Shown one piece after another: positions 57,354 through 64,000 of a DNA stretch of 64,000 bases. Under the pieces are notes generated by a model. The model did no database searches and was not told the origin of the DNA. It saw only the letters and a list, made by a program, of their open reading frames with translations. The DNA comes from Tenacibaculum pacificus. GTDB lineage: Bacteria; Bacteroidota; Bacteroidia; Flavobacteriales; Flavobacteriaceae. The DNA lies in contig NZ_CP115917.1 in assembly GCF_027941775.1 (NCBI RefSeq), positions 2,089,001-2,153,000 on the forward strand. Direction: 5' to 3'. A program made the position numbers and the translations under genes. Position 1 is the stretch's first letter, and each line of letters opens with the position of its first letter.

Positions 57354-58016
57354 CTACACAACATCTTTTACTAAGTCGTATTTTATTTCATTATAATCTG
57401 CAATTACTTTTTGAGCTAACGAATAATCTTGCGCTTTAGAATGTTCGCTTTTATAAGCAACACAATAAATTCCACCATCGTAAGCGGCTTTTATTCCGTT
57501 TGTCGAATCTTCAATTACTAAACATTCTTTTTTATCGAAACCAGCAATATCGGCTGCTTTTAAAAAAATTTCAGGATGTGGTTTTGATGCTTTTAAATCT
57601 GCACCACTAATTTTTCCTTTAAAATATTTATTTAAATCGAATTTATTAAAAACGTTATCAATAGTAACCATCGATGCCGAAGAAGCCAAAACTAAGGTAA
57701 CGCCATTATTATAATAATCTTTAATTAAATCTAAAACTCCCGATAATAACTGTAAATCATTTTTATCAGAAAAAAATAATTCTTTAAAAAAAGCACGTTT
57801 ATAATTTACTAATTCGGTAGCATCAATAGTTAAATTAAATTTAGCTACTAAATCTTTGCAAATTTCTAAAGTTGATTGTCCTGTGTAAGAATTATAAAGC
57901 TCTTGAGAAACTTTAATTTCTACTTTATCAAACATTAAAAAATATGCTTGTTTGTGTAACGGTTCGGTATCAACAATTACACCATCCATATCGAATAAAA
58001 CTGCTTTTAAAGCCAT
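57354..58016 (-). CDS. HAD-superfamily phosphatase, beta-phosphoglucomutase-like
   Basis: 220 residues from ATG 58016 (MALKAVLFDMDGVIVDTEPLH); the frame is open 12 codons further, but the catalytic DxDGV motif would then be unusually far from the start. Motifs: FDMDGVIVDTEPLH (nucleophile), VLASSAS (motif II), KPHPEIFLKAA (motif III Lys) and VIEDSTNGIKAAYDGG (motif IV). A cap domain lies between. It dephosphorylates or isomerises a small sugar phosphate; the exact substrate is not predictable from sequence. Confidence 0.9.
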   Translation of the reverse strand: MALKAVLFDMDGVIVDTEPLHKQAYFLMFDKVEIKVSQELYNSYTGQSTLEICKDLVAKFNLTIDATELVNYKRAFFKELFFSDKNDLQLLSGVLDLIKDYYNNGVTLVLASSASMVTIDNVFNKFDLNKYFKGKISGADLKASKPHPEIFLKAADIAGFDKKECLVIEDSTNGIKAAYDGGIYCVAYKSEHSKAQDYSLAQKVIADYNEIKYDLVKDVV

Positions 58017-58103
58017 AGTATTTAGTTTGTATTGTCTTGCAAAAATAACCATTTGACCTCAGAGAAAAGACTATTTATATTGACATTTTGTTCAATAACT
58101 GTA

Positions 58104-58523
58104 TTACTTTACATTAATTGTTAATACTACATTTTCAGAAACTTTAAATTTTGCATCTTTATATTTTGGAGGTCCCATAAAACCTTTGGCATCATTAGAA
58201 ATACCAATTGGTTCTTTAGGAATACCTATAAAATTAGTATCCATTTTCTTGTTATCATTTACATCATTAAAAGCCGAAACTGCATACGTTCCTACTGTAA
58301 TATCTTTTAATACTACCCTTGCTTTTTTATCAATAATTTTTATAATACTTCCTTTTAAAGGTTCTTTTAAAAAACGATCCTCTTTATTATAAATAGCAAT
58401 GTATAAACTACCTTTATCTGATTTCATTCCTTTAAAATGCAATGTAACCGTGTGTTTTTCTTGACTTATTCCATTTAAAATTCCGATTATAATAAATATT
58501 CCTGTTAAAATAATTTTCTCCAT
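58104..58523 (-). CDS. DUF2141 secreted protein
   Basis: 139 residues with signal peptide (MEKIILTGIFIIIGILNGIS). The mature part VTLHFKGMKSDKGSLYIAIYN, VVLKDITVGTYAVSAFNDVNDNKKMDTNFIG and GPPKYKDAKFKV is the DUF2141 domain, a short beta-sandwich of periplasmic or outer-membrane proteins. Function unknown; the DVNDNKKMD segment may bind calcium. Confidence 0.88.
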   Translation of the reverse strand: MEKIILTGIFIIIGILNGISQEKHTVTLHFKGMKSDKGSLYIAIYNKEDRFLKEPLKGSIIKIIDKKARVVLKDITVGTYAVSAFNDVNDNKKMDTNFIGIPKEPIGISNDAKGFMGPPKYKDAKFKVSENVVLTINVK

Positions 58524-58882
58524 AATTTTATTTTTATTAATAATTTAAATATTTAGACTTTATTTATTTTTAACATTAAAACGCTATTTAAAATATTTTC
58601 TATCAAAAAAGTTTTTCATACTGCTTTAATATAAATAAAAAATGATTAATTCTATTCGTATTTTATATCCATAAATCACTATCATTTTAAAACTTAACGT
58701 AAAAATACCTACTTAACTTTATAAAATTAATAGTTAACTATTTTTTATCATAAACTTTAACACTAATAAGCGGATATCCCTATGTAATGTTAATATTTCT
58801 TTACTATTCTTTCTAAATTTTCTATTGAAATCGTTTAAATATTTGATAAAAAATGTATTTTTACATAGTATAAAAAATAATA
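58524..58882. other. Divergent intergenic region, no gene seen
   Basis: 359 AT-rich bases between the DUF2141 gene (minus) and pdxH (plus). No tRNA, strong hairpin or convincing small coding sequence. Must contain promoters for both; not located. Confidence 0.5.
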
Positions 58883-59530
58883 ATGTCACACGATTTAAGT
58901 AATTATAGAAAATCATACGAAAAAAAAGAGTTGCTAAAAAGTAACTGTCCTGAAAACCCTATTGAATTATTTAGAGATTGGTTTTTTGCTGCTGATGCAT
59001 CAGAAATGGTTGTTGAAAGTAACGCCATGAATGTTTCATCAATAGGTTTAGATGGTTTTCCTAAAAACAGAATTGTATTATTAAAAAAATATACTTGGGA
59101 AGGGTTTATTTTTTACACAAATTACAATTCAGAAAAAGGAAAAGCAATACTTAATAACGGTAATGTTTGTTTATCTTTTTTTTGGGCAGGCTTAGAACAA
59201 CAAATAATCATTAAAGGAAAAGCCGAGAAATTAGCTGAGAATTTATCAGATGGATATTTTGAGTCAAGACCAGATGGAAGTAAATTAGGTGCTTGGGCAT
59301 CTAACCAAAGTGAGACCGTTAACTCTCGTAAACAACTTGATACACAATTAAAAGAAACCTCTGATAAATTTGAAGGAAAAGAAATTACACGTCCACCACA
59401 TTGGGGCGGATTTATTGTAAAACCTATTTCAATTGAATTTTGGCAAGGACGACCTAACAGAATGCATGATCGTATAAGATATACTTTAGAAGAAGATTTC
59501 TCTTGGAAAATGGAACGTTTAGCTCCTTAA
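58883..59530 (+). CDS. pdxH: Pyridoxamine 5'-phosphate oxidase
   Basis: 215 residues, the family length. Conserved blocks: NPIELFRDWFFAAD, PKNRIVLLKKYTWEGFIFYTNY, FFWAGLEQQIIIKGKAEK, PDGSKLGAWASNQSE and the C-terminal PPHWGGFIVKPISIEFWQGRPNRMHDR. This FMN enzyme oxidises pyridoxamine or pyridoxine phosphate to pyridoxal 5'-phosphate. First of three same-strand genes with sixA-like and ppx-like. Confidence 0.97.
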   Translation: MSHDLSNYRKSYEKKELLKSNCPENPIELFRDWFFAADASEMVVESNAMNVSSIGLDGFPKNRIVLLKKYTWEGFIFYTNYNSEKGKAILNNGNVCLSFFWAGLEQQIIIKGKAEKLAENLSDGYFESRPDGSKLGAWASNQSETVNSRKQLDTQLKETSDKFEGKEITRPPHWGGFIVKPISIEFWQGRPNRMHDRIRYTLEEDFSWKMERLAP

Positions 59531-59559
59531 ATTACATATTTACATATCTTTAAAATTAA

Positions 59560-60048
59560 ATGAAAACACTTTATATTGTTCGTCACGCAAAATCATCTTG
59601 GTTATACGAAGGTATAGAAGATATCGATAGACCTTTAAAAGAACGTGGTATTAATGACGCACATCTTTTCTCAAAATATTTAGCTAAAGAAATTATAAGG
59701 CCAGATGTTTTTGTTTCTAGTAGTGCTAATAGAGCTTTACATACTGCTATTATATTTTGTGATAACTTTAAATATCCGCTTTCTAACCTGCAGATAAAAC
59801 GTCAATTATATAATTTTAGTGATGGATATTTAGTAAAAGTAGTAAATGCTTTAGATGATAATTTTGATAGTGCAATTATATTTAGTCACGATCATGGCAT
59901 TAATACTTTTGTAAATAAATTTGGTGATAAACCAATATTACACGTACCTACCTGCGGAATTATTGGTATTCAGTTTAAAGATAATCATTGGAAAAACTTA
60001 AAAAAGGGAAACACTATTTTAGTAGATTTCCCTAAAAATCATAGATAA
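59560..60048 (+). CDS. SixA-like histidine phosphatase
   Basis: 162 residues. The phosphatase motif LYIVRHAKSSW (RHG-type with the nucleophilic His) is at the start; a second catalytic His in IIFSHDHGINTFVNKFG. The closest known group is SixA, which removes phosphate from phosphohistidine in HPt domains. Target unknown here. Lies 29 bases after pdxH and 11 before the Ppx/GppA gene, so likely cotranscribed. Confidence 0.9.
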   Translation: MKTLYIVRHAKSSWLYEGIEDIDRPLKERGINDAHLFSKYLAKEIIRPDVFVSSSANRALHTAIIFCDNFKYPLSNLQIKRQLYNFSDGYLVKVVNALDDNFDSAIIFSHDHGINTFVNKFGDKPILHVPTCGIIGIQFKDNHWKNLKKGNTILVDFPKNHR

Positions 60049-60059
60049 AATTATATATT

Positions 60060-60953
60060 TTGAAAATTAAAAAATATGGCGCTATAGATATTGGTTCTAA
60101 TGCCGTAAGACTCTTAATATCAAATGTTATTGAGCAAAAAGACAAAGAACCTTTATTTAAAAAATCATCTCTAGTACGAGTTCCAATTCGTTTAGGTAGT
60201 GACTCCTTTGTTTCTGGTATAATATCAAAAGAAAATATCGATCGAATGGTTGATGCTATGGCTGCTTTTAAACTGATAATGAAAGTTCACGGTGTTGAAA
60301 AATATAAAGCATGCGCTACCTCAGCTATGAGGGAAGCTGAAAATGGAACGGAAGTTATAGACACTATTTTTAAAGAAACCGAAATTCAAATTGATGTTAT
60401 TAACGGTAAAAAAGAAGCTGCTATTATTTTCTCTACAGATTTACACCACTTAATTAAATCGGAATCAACCTATCTTTATGTTGATGTTGGTGGTGGTAGT
60501 ACAGAGTTTACCTTATTTTCAAAAGGTAGAATTGTAAAATCAAAGTCTTTTAAAATAGGTACTGTTCGATTAATTAATAATAAAAAAACAGAAAACAATA
60601 TTATTTTTAAAGAAGTACAAGAATGGGTTGAAGAGAATACTAAAAACTACAAACGAATTTCTCTTATTGGTTCTGGTGGAAATATTAATAAAATATTTAA
60701 AATGTCAGGTAGAGAAGTTGGAAAACCAATCTCTTATATTTATTTAAATGCACAGTATCAATTTTTAAAAAATATGACTTATAAAGATCGAATTTCTGAG
60801 TTAAGTTTAAACCCTGATAGAGCTGATGTTATTGTTCCTGCAACTAAAATATACCTTTCTGCAATGAAATGGAGTGGTGCTAGAAAAATATTTGTACCTA
60901 AAATAGGACTATCAGATGGTATCATTAAAAGCTTATATTTCAACAACCTATAA
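60060..60953 (+). CDS. Ppx/GppA-family phosphatase
   Basis: 297 residues, only the actin-like catalytic core, shorter than E. coli Ppx. Phosphate-binding motifs YGAIDIGSNAVRLLI, ATSAMREAENG and YLYVDVGGGSTEFTLF are present, with LIGSGGNINKIF near the end. It cleaves polyphosphate or (p)ppGpp. The start is TTG at 60060; no ATG is closer in frame before the first motif, and the neighbouring gene ends 11 bases before. Confidence 0.92.
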   Translation: MKIKKYGAIDIGSNAVRLLISNVIEQKDKEPLFKKSSLVRVPIRLGSDSFVSGIISKENIDRMVDAMAAFKLIMKVHGVEKYKACATSAMREAENGTEVIDTIFKETEIQIDVINGKKEAAIIFSTDLHHLIKSESTYLYVDVGGGSTEFTLFSKGRIVKSKSFKIGTVRLINNKKTENNIIFKEVQEWVEENTKNYKRISLIGSGGNINKIFKMSGREVGKPISYIYLNAQYQFLKNMTYKDRISELSLNPDRADVIVPATKIYLSAMKWSGARKIFVPKIGLSDGIIKSLYFNNL

Positions 60954-60969
60954 TTAACTTTAACATAGC

Positions 60970-60999
60970 TTTAAGACTTCTTAAAAAATGTTATATTTG
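60970..60999 (+). promoter_or_regulatory. Promoter of the repeat-rich OmpA gene
   Basis: TTTA at 60970-60973 and TATATTTG at 60992-60999, 18 bases apart, fit the Bacteroidota promoter. Transcription would start near 61006, downstream of the upstream ATG at 60988, which supports the start at 61072. Confidence 0.75.
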
Positions 61000-61071
61000 T
61001 TTATATGTGACTTTCAATTATGTTGTGTGTCACATAACAAACTAATAATCTTTAAAAAAATTTTACTTATT

Positions 61072-63156
61072 ATGAAAAAACTACTATTAACGGGAGCTTT
61101 ATTAGCTTTCTACTTCACTGCCTCGGCACAAGATTTGCCGACAAATGCAGAACCCGGAAAATGTTATGTACGTTGTAAAACTCCAGAAGTATGGAAAAAC
61201 CAAGATGTAACTATTGAAATAGCGCCAGCCTATAAAAGAATTGTTACACATCCAACTGAGTACAAATCTGTAACTGAAAGCGTTTTAGTTGACGAAGGAA
61301 GTCAGAAATTGGTTATTGTACCAGCTAAATACACAACTGAAACATATTCTGTTGTTAGTAAAGAAGCTAGTCAGCGTATTGAAAGAGCTTTATCTAAACC
61401 TTCTTCTGCTACAGAAACTATAGTAACAAAAGAAGCATCACAAAGATTACAATTAGTTCCAGCTAAATATGAAATGCGTGATGTTGTTGTTGTTACTAAA
61501 GAAGCTTCTCAACGTTTAGAAATTGTTCCAGCTAAATACGAAACAAGAGATGTTGTTGTTGTTACTAGAGAAGCTAGTCAACGTTTAGTTAAGATACCTG
61601 CTAAATCAAGTGTTGTAACTGAATCAATTGTTGTTAAAGAAGCTGCTCAACGTTTAGAAATTGTTCCAGCTAAATATGAAATGCGTGATGTTGTTGTTAC
61701 TGTTAAAGAAGCATCTCAACGTATTGAAGTTGTACCTGCTAAATATGAAATGCGTGATGTTACTGTAATGGTAAAAGAAGCTTCTCAGCGTTTAGTTGTA
61801 GTTCCTGCTGTTTACGGAACTGAAACTATTTCTTACAAGAAAAGAGATTACGGTTCTAAATTAAGTGTTATACCTGCTTCATTTAATAACGATAGTGAAA
61901 CTATTGAAATTAAAGCAAAATCTGCTAGATGGCAAATGAGCGAAAAAGCACCTGATTGTGAATCTTCTGACCCTAACGACTGTCGTTACTGGTGTTATAA
62001 AGAAGTACCTGCACAATACCAAACAATTAATAAAACTGTTTTAGGTAAAGATGCTGCTGTTGTTTCTACTCCTGAGTGTAATGAAAGTACTTCTCCTAAT
62101 GGATGTGGTAATGCTACTTATACAAAAAGAGTTGTTAAAACACCTCCTACGACTAGAGTTGTTGATATCCCTGAAGTAACTAAAGTTATTAAGAAAAGAG
62201 TTATGGTAACTCCTCCTACAACTAGAGCTATTGATGTTCCTGCTATAACTAAAGTTATCAAGAAAAGAGTTATGACAACTCCTCCTTCAACTAGAACTAT
62301 AGCTATTCCTGAAGTAACTCAAACAGTAAAAAGAACTGTTATTACTCCTGAAACAACTAGAGTTGTTGAAATTCCTGAAATAACTAAAATAGTTAAGAAA
62401 ACAGTTATGGTAACTCCTCCATCAACTAGAACAATAGCTATTCCTGAGGTAACAAAAATTATTAAGAAAAGAGTAATGGTAACTCCTCCAACTACAAGAG
62501 TTATTGCCATTCCTGAAGTAACTACTACAATTGCAAGAGTTATTCCTGCGGTTACTACAACTAAAGTTATTGATATTCCTGAAGTAACTACTACATTACA
62601 GAAAACTGTAATGGCTACTCCTCCTACATCTAAAGAGATTAAAGGAAAAGCTGTTTATAGAACTTTAAAGAAAACTGTTTTAGTAAAAGATGCTTGGAAA
62701 GAAGAAATTCCTGTAGCTGCTAAATATAAATCAATTAGTCAAGAAGTATTAGTTTCTAAAGGTGGATTAACATCTTGGAAAGAAGTTGAATGTAAATTAG
62801 TTGAAAATACTCTGTTACCAATTAACTGGAACTTAGGTAGTTCAACATTAACTTCTGGTGCTAAACGTTTAATTGATACTAGGTTATTACCAATTTTAAA
62901 AACTGGTGTAGCTGCAGCTGTTGAATCTCATACAGATGCAAGAGGTAGTAATGTAAACAACCAATCTTTATCTGAAAAAAGAGCAAGATCAGTTGTAAAC
63001 TATTTAATCTCTAAAGGAGTTAATGCTAGTCAATTAACTGCTAACGGTTATGGTGAAAGTAAATTAACTAACAGATGTGCTGATGGTGTTTCTTGTACAG
63101 AACGTGAGCACGCTGCTAACCGTAGAACAACTTTTAGAGTTATTAATCAGAAATAA
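61072..63156 (+). CDS. OmpA-family outer membrane protein with two internal repeat arrays
   Basis: 694 residues from ATG 61072, chosen because it gives a proper signal peptide (MKKLLLTGALLAFYFTASAQ) and lies after the promoter. Residues about 50-280 hold roughly ten copies of a 20-25-residue unit (KEASQRLEIVPAKYEMRDVV). A Cys-containing linker follows (DCESSDPNDCRYWCYKEVPA). Residues about 370-540 hold about eight copies of a unit (RVMVTPPTTRVIAIPEVTKV). The C-terminal OmpA domain (INWNLGSSTLTSGAKRLID, VESHTDARGSNVNNQSLSEK) should bind peptidoglycan. Probably links the outer membrane to the cell wall; the repeats likely form an extended stalk. Codon use resembles highly expressed genes (uniform, few rare codons). 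Confidence 0.9.
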   Translation: MKKLLLTGALLAFYFTASAQDLPTNAEPGKCYVRCKTPEVWKNQDVTIEIAPAYKRIVTHPTEYKSVTESVLVDEGSQKLVIVPAKYTTETYSVVSKEASQRIERALSKPSSATETIVTKEASQRLQLVPAKYEMRDVVVVTKEASQRLEIVPAKYETRDVVVVTREASQRLVKIPAKSSVVTESIVVKEAAQRLEIVPAKYEMRDVVVTVKEASQRIEVVPAKYEMRDVTVMVKEASQRLVVVPAVYGTETISYKKRDYGSKLSVIPASFNNDSETIEIKAKSARWQMSEKAPDCESSDPNDCRYWCYKEVPAQYQTINKTVLGKDAAVVSTPECNESTSPNGCGNATYTKRVVKTPPTTRVVDIPEVTKVIKKRVMVTPPTTRAIDVPAITKVIKKRVMTTPPSTRTIAIPEVTQTVKRTVITPETTRVVEIPEITKIVKKTVMVTPPSTRTIAIPEVTKIIKKRVMVTPPTTRVIAIPEVTTTIARVIPAVTTTKVIDIPEVTTTLQKTVMATPPTSKEIKGKAVYRTLKKTVLVKDAWKEEIPVAAKYKSISQEVLVSKGGLTSWKEVECKLVENTLLPINWNLGSSTLTSGAKRLIDTRLLPILKTGVAAAVESHTDARGSNVNNQSLSEKRARSVVNYLISKGVNASQLTANGYGESKLTNRCADGVSCTEREHAANRRTTFRVINQK

Positions 63157-63186
63157 TTCTGAATATTACTTCTAAAAAATAAATAA

Positions 63187-63214
63187 AAAAAACCGAGCTT
63201 ATGCTCGGTTTTTT
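63187..63214. terminator. Terminator after the OmpA gene
   Basis: AAAAAACCGAGC / GCTCGGTTTTTT hairpin with a 4-base loop, A-run before and T-run after; usable in both directions, between the plus-strand OmpA and minus-strand barrel genes. Confidence 0.93.
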
Positions 63215-63302
63215 GCTTTTAAAATAGTTTTTTATCGCTAAAAAATCGAATCTGTCAAACTAAATTTATTTCAGTTTCGCATCCTGATTTTCCGTAGTTT
63301 TA

Positions 63303-64000
63303 TCAAAAACGATATTTTAATCCAATATTTGCTTGTAATTGATTCCCTACTCTATTATTACTAAGTTCTTCTGTTAAATAACCAAGCCTTACTGATACGT
63401 TATAATTATGACCTACTGATTTTGTAGCTCCTAAATTTATATAATAAGAATTTAAATCTGGATTAGGTATAACCTGTGTAAATCTTGACGATTCATCAGG
63501 AGAAATACCTGTTCCTACTCTTAAAAATAAATAATCTTCGGCACTTTTATAATAATAACGAATATTTGCTTGATAATTCTGTATAAAATCATCACCTATT
63601 TTGGGTCCAATAAATACACGAGCATTTAAATAAAATTTATTTTGATAAGAAGTAACTCCAATTACATAAGATGTAAAATCATCTGTATTATAACTTAAAT
63701 AACGAAAACCAGCTTCAACCTCAAGCCACTTTAAAACAGTATAATATATTGATGATTTTATCCCTAAATTTTGAAAAAAATCTGATTTAGAAGAACCACT
63801 AACATTAACAAATCCATATGTTTTTTGATTAAATACAGGATACGATTCTAGCTCATATAAAAATGCATCATCAATAAAACGTTTGCTATGAGTTACACGT
63901 ACTCCTACTGAATGCATCCCTATAAAATTCATGTATTCTAATTGAGTAGTATGCCACGTTTTTTGAGTTGAGTATTCTTTTTTAAAAGTAGTTATATCGT
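63303..64000 (-). CDS. YaiO-type outer membrane beta-barrel protein, 5' part outside window
   Basis: The frame is open to the right edge (232 codons visible); the internal ATG at 63932 is not the start, since STQKTWHTTQLEYMNFIG continues upstream in frame. Alternating hydrophobic/polar strands (WLEVEAGFRYLSYN, FYLNARVFIGPKIG, YLFLRVGTGISPDESSRF, YNVSVRLGYLTEE) and the terminal aromatic LKYRF show an outer membrane barrel; the SPDE..R.. and Y.N.G patterns fit the YaiO-like domain often found at the end of glycan-associated or TPR-containing proteins. Function unknown. Confidence 0.8.
   Translation of the reverse strand, partial: DITTFKKEYSTQKTWHTTQLEYMNFIGMHSVGVRVTHSKRFIDDAFLYELESYPVFNQKTYGFVNVSGSSKSDFFQNLGIKSSIYYTVLKWLEVEAGFRYLSYNTDDFTSYVIGVTSYQNKFYLNARVFIGPKIGDDFIQNYQANIRYYYKSAEDYLFLRVGTGISPDESSRFTQVIPNPDLNSYYINLGATKSVGHNYNVSVRLGYLTEELSNNRVGNQLQANIGLKYRF

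Overview
The window looks like a chromosome segment from a Flavobacteriaceae member of the Bacteroidota (Tenacibaculum/Polaribacter-like; genus inferred). The reasons are low G+C, TTTG / TAnnTTTG promoters, PorP/SprF proteins, giant adhesins with the type B C-terminal domain of type IX secretion (T9SS), gldI, a bacillithiol gene and Bacteroidota-style lipoproteins.

Layout. (1) Bases 1-7342, minus strand: one tightly packed operon, in transcription order YjfI-like protein, PspA/IM30, DUF4178, Ser/Arg-rich lipoprotein, DUF350, membrane spermidine synthase, SpeD-like decarboxylase, DUF3592-like protein, voltage-gated K+ channel and a rhomboid protease that runs off the left edge. It resembles the enterobacterial yjfIJKLM-yjfC cluster and looks like a membrane-stress system joined to polyamine chemistry and ion flux. 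A divergent XRE/S24-like regulator follows at 7521-8264. (2) Bases 8270-45055, minus strand: three consecutive paralogous cassettes, each giant T9SS adhesin -> PorP/SprF protein -> PD40/OmpA protein -> the same hairpin terminator. The adhesins have 3396, about 1527 and 4088 residues; two carry very regular tandem arrays (20 x 315 bp, 30 x 300 bp). (3) Bases 45056-48700: a GNAT gene, three identical tRNA-Gly genes behind a textbook promoter, a rhomboid protease, an LpxL-like acyltransferase and tRNA-His. (4) Bases 48763-64000: housekeeping and envelope genes: bshB1, a DUF2520 dehydrogenase-like gene, kdsC, DUF2147, PAP2, three peptidyl-prolyl isomerases including gldI, nrnA, ndk, a HAD phosphatase, DUF2141, pdxH, sixA-like, ppx/gppA-like, a repeat-rich OmpA protein and a partial YaiO-type barrel.

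How the genes fit together. Each adhesin cassette carries a secreted surface fibre, its probable T9SS partner (PorP/SprF) and a peptidoglycan-binding OmpA protein. Cassettes 1 and 3 share about 3.2 kb of near-identical DNA, from terminator to the adhesin C-terminal domain, so adhesin heads could be exchanged on a constant secretion tail.

Caution. At least nine genes carry single-base indels or a nonsense codon: the K+ channel, DUF3592, speE, all three cassette OmpA genes, GNAT, a small Cys-rich peptide gene and the 5' end of lpxL. Four of the indels lie in A/T runs and several others lie at CATG sites. This could be residual long-read error or true pseudogenisation; the sequence alone cannot decide. 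The broken genes are reported as reconstructed spans with the lesions stated.
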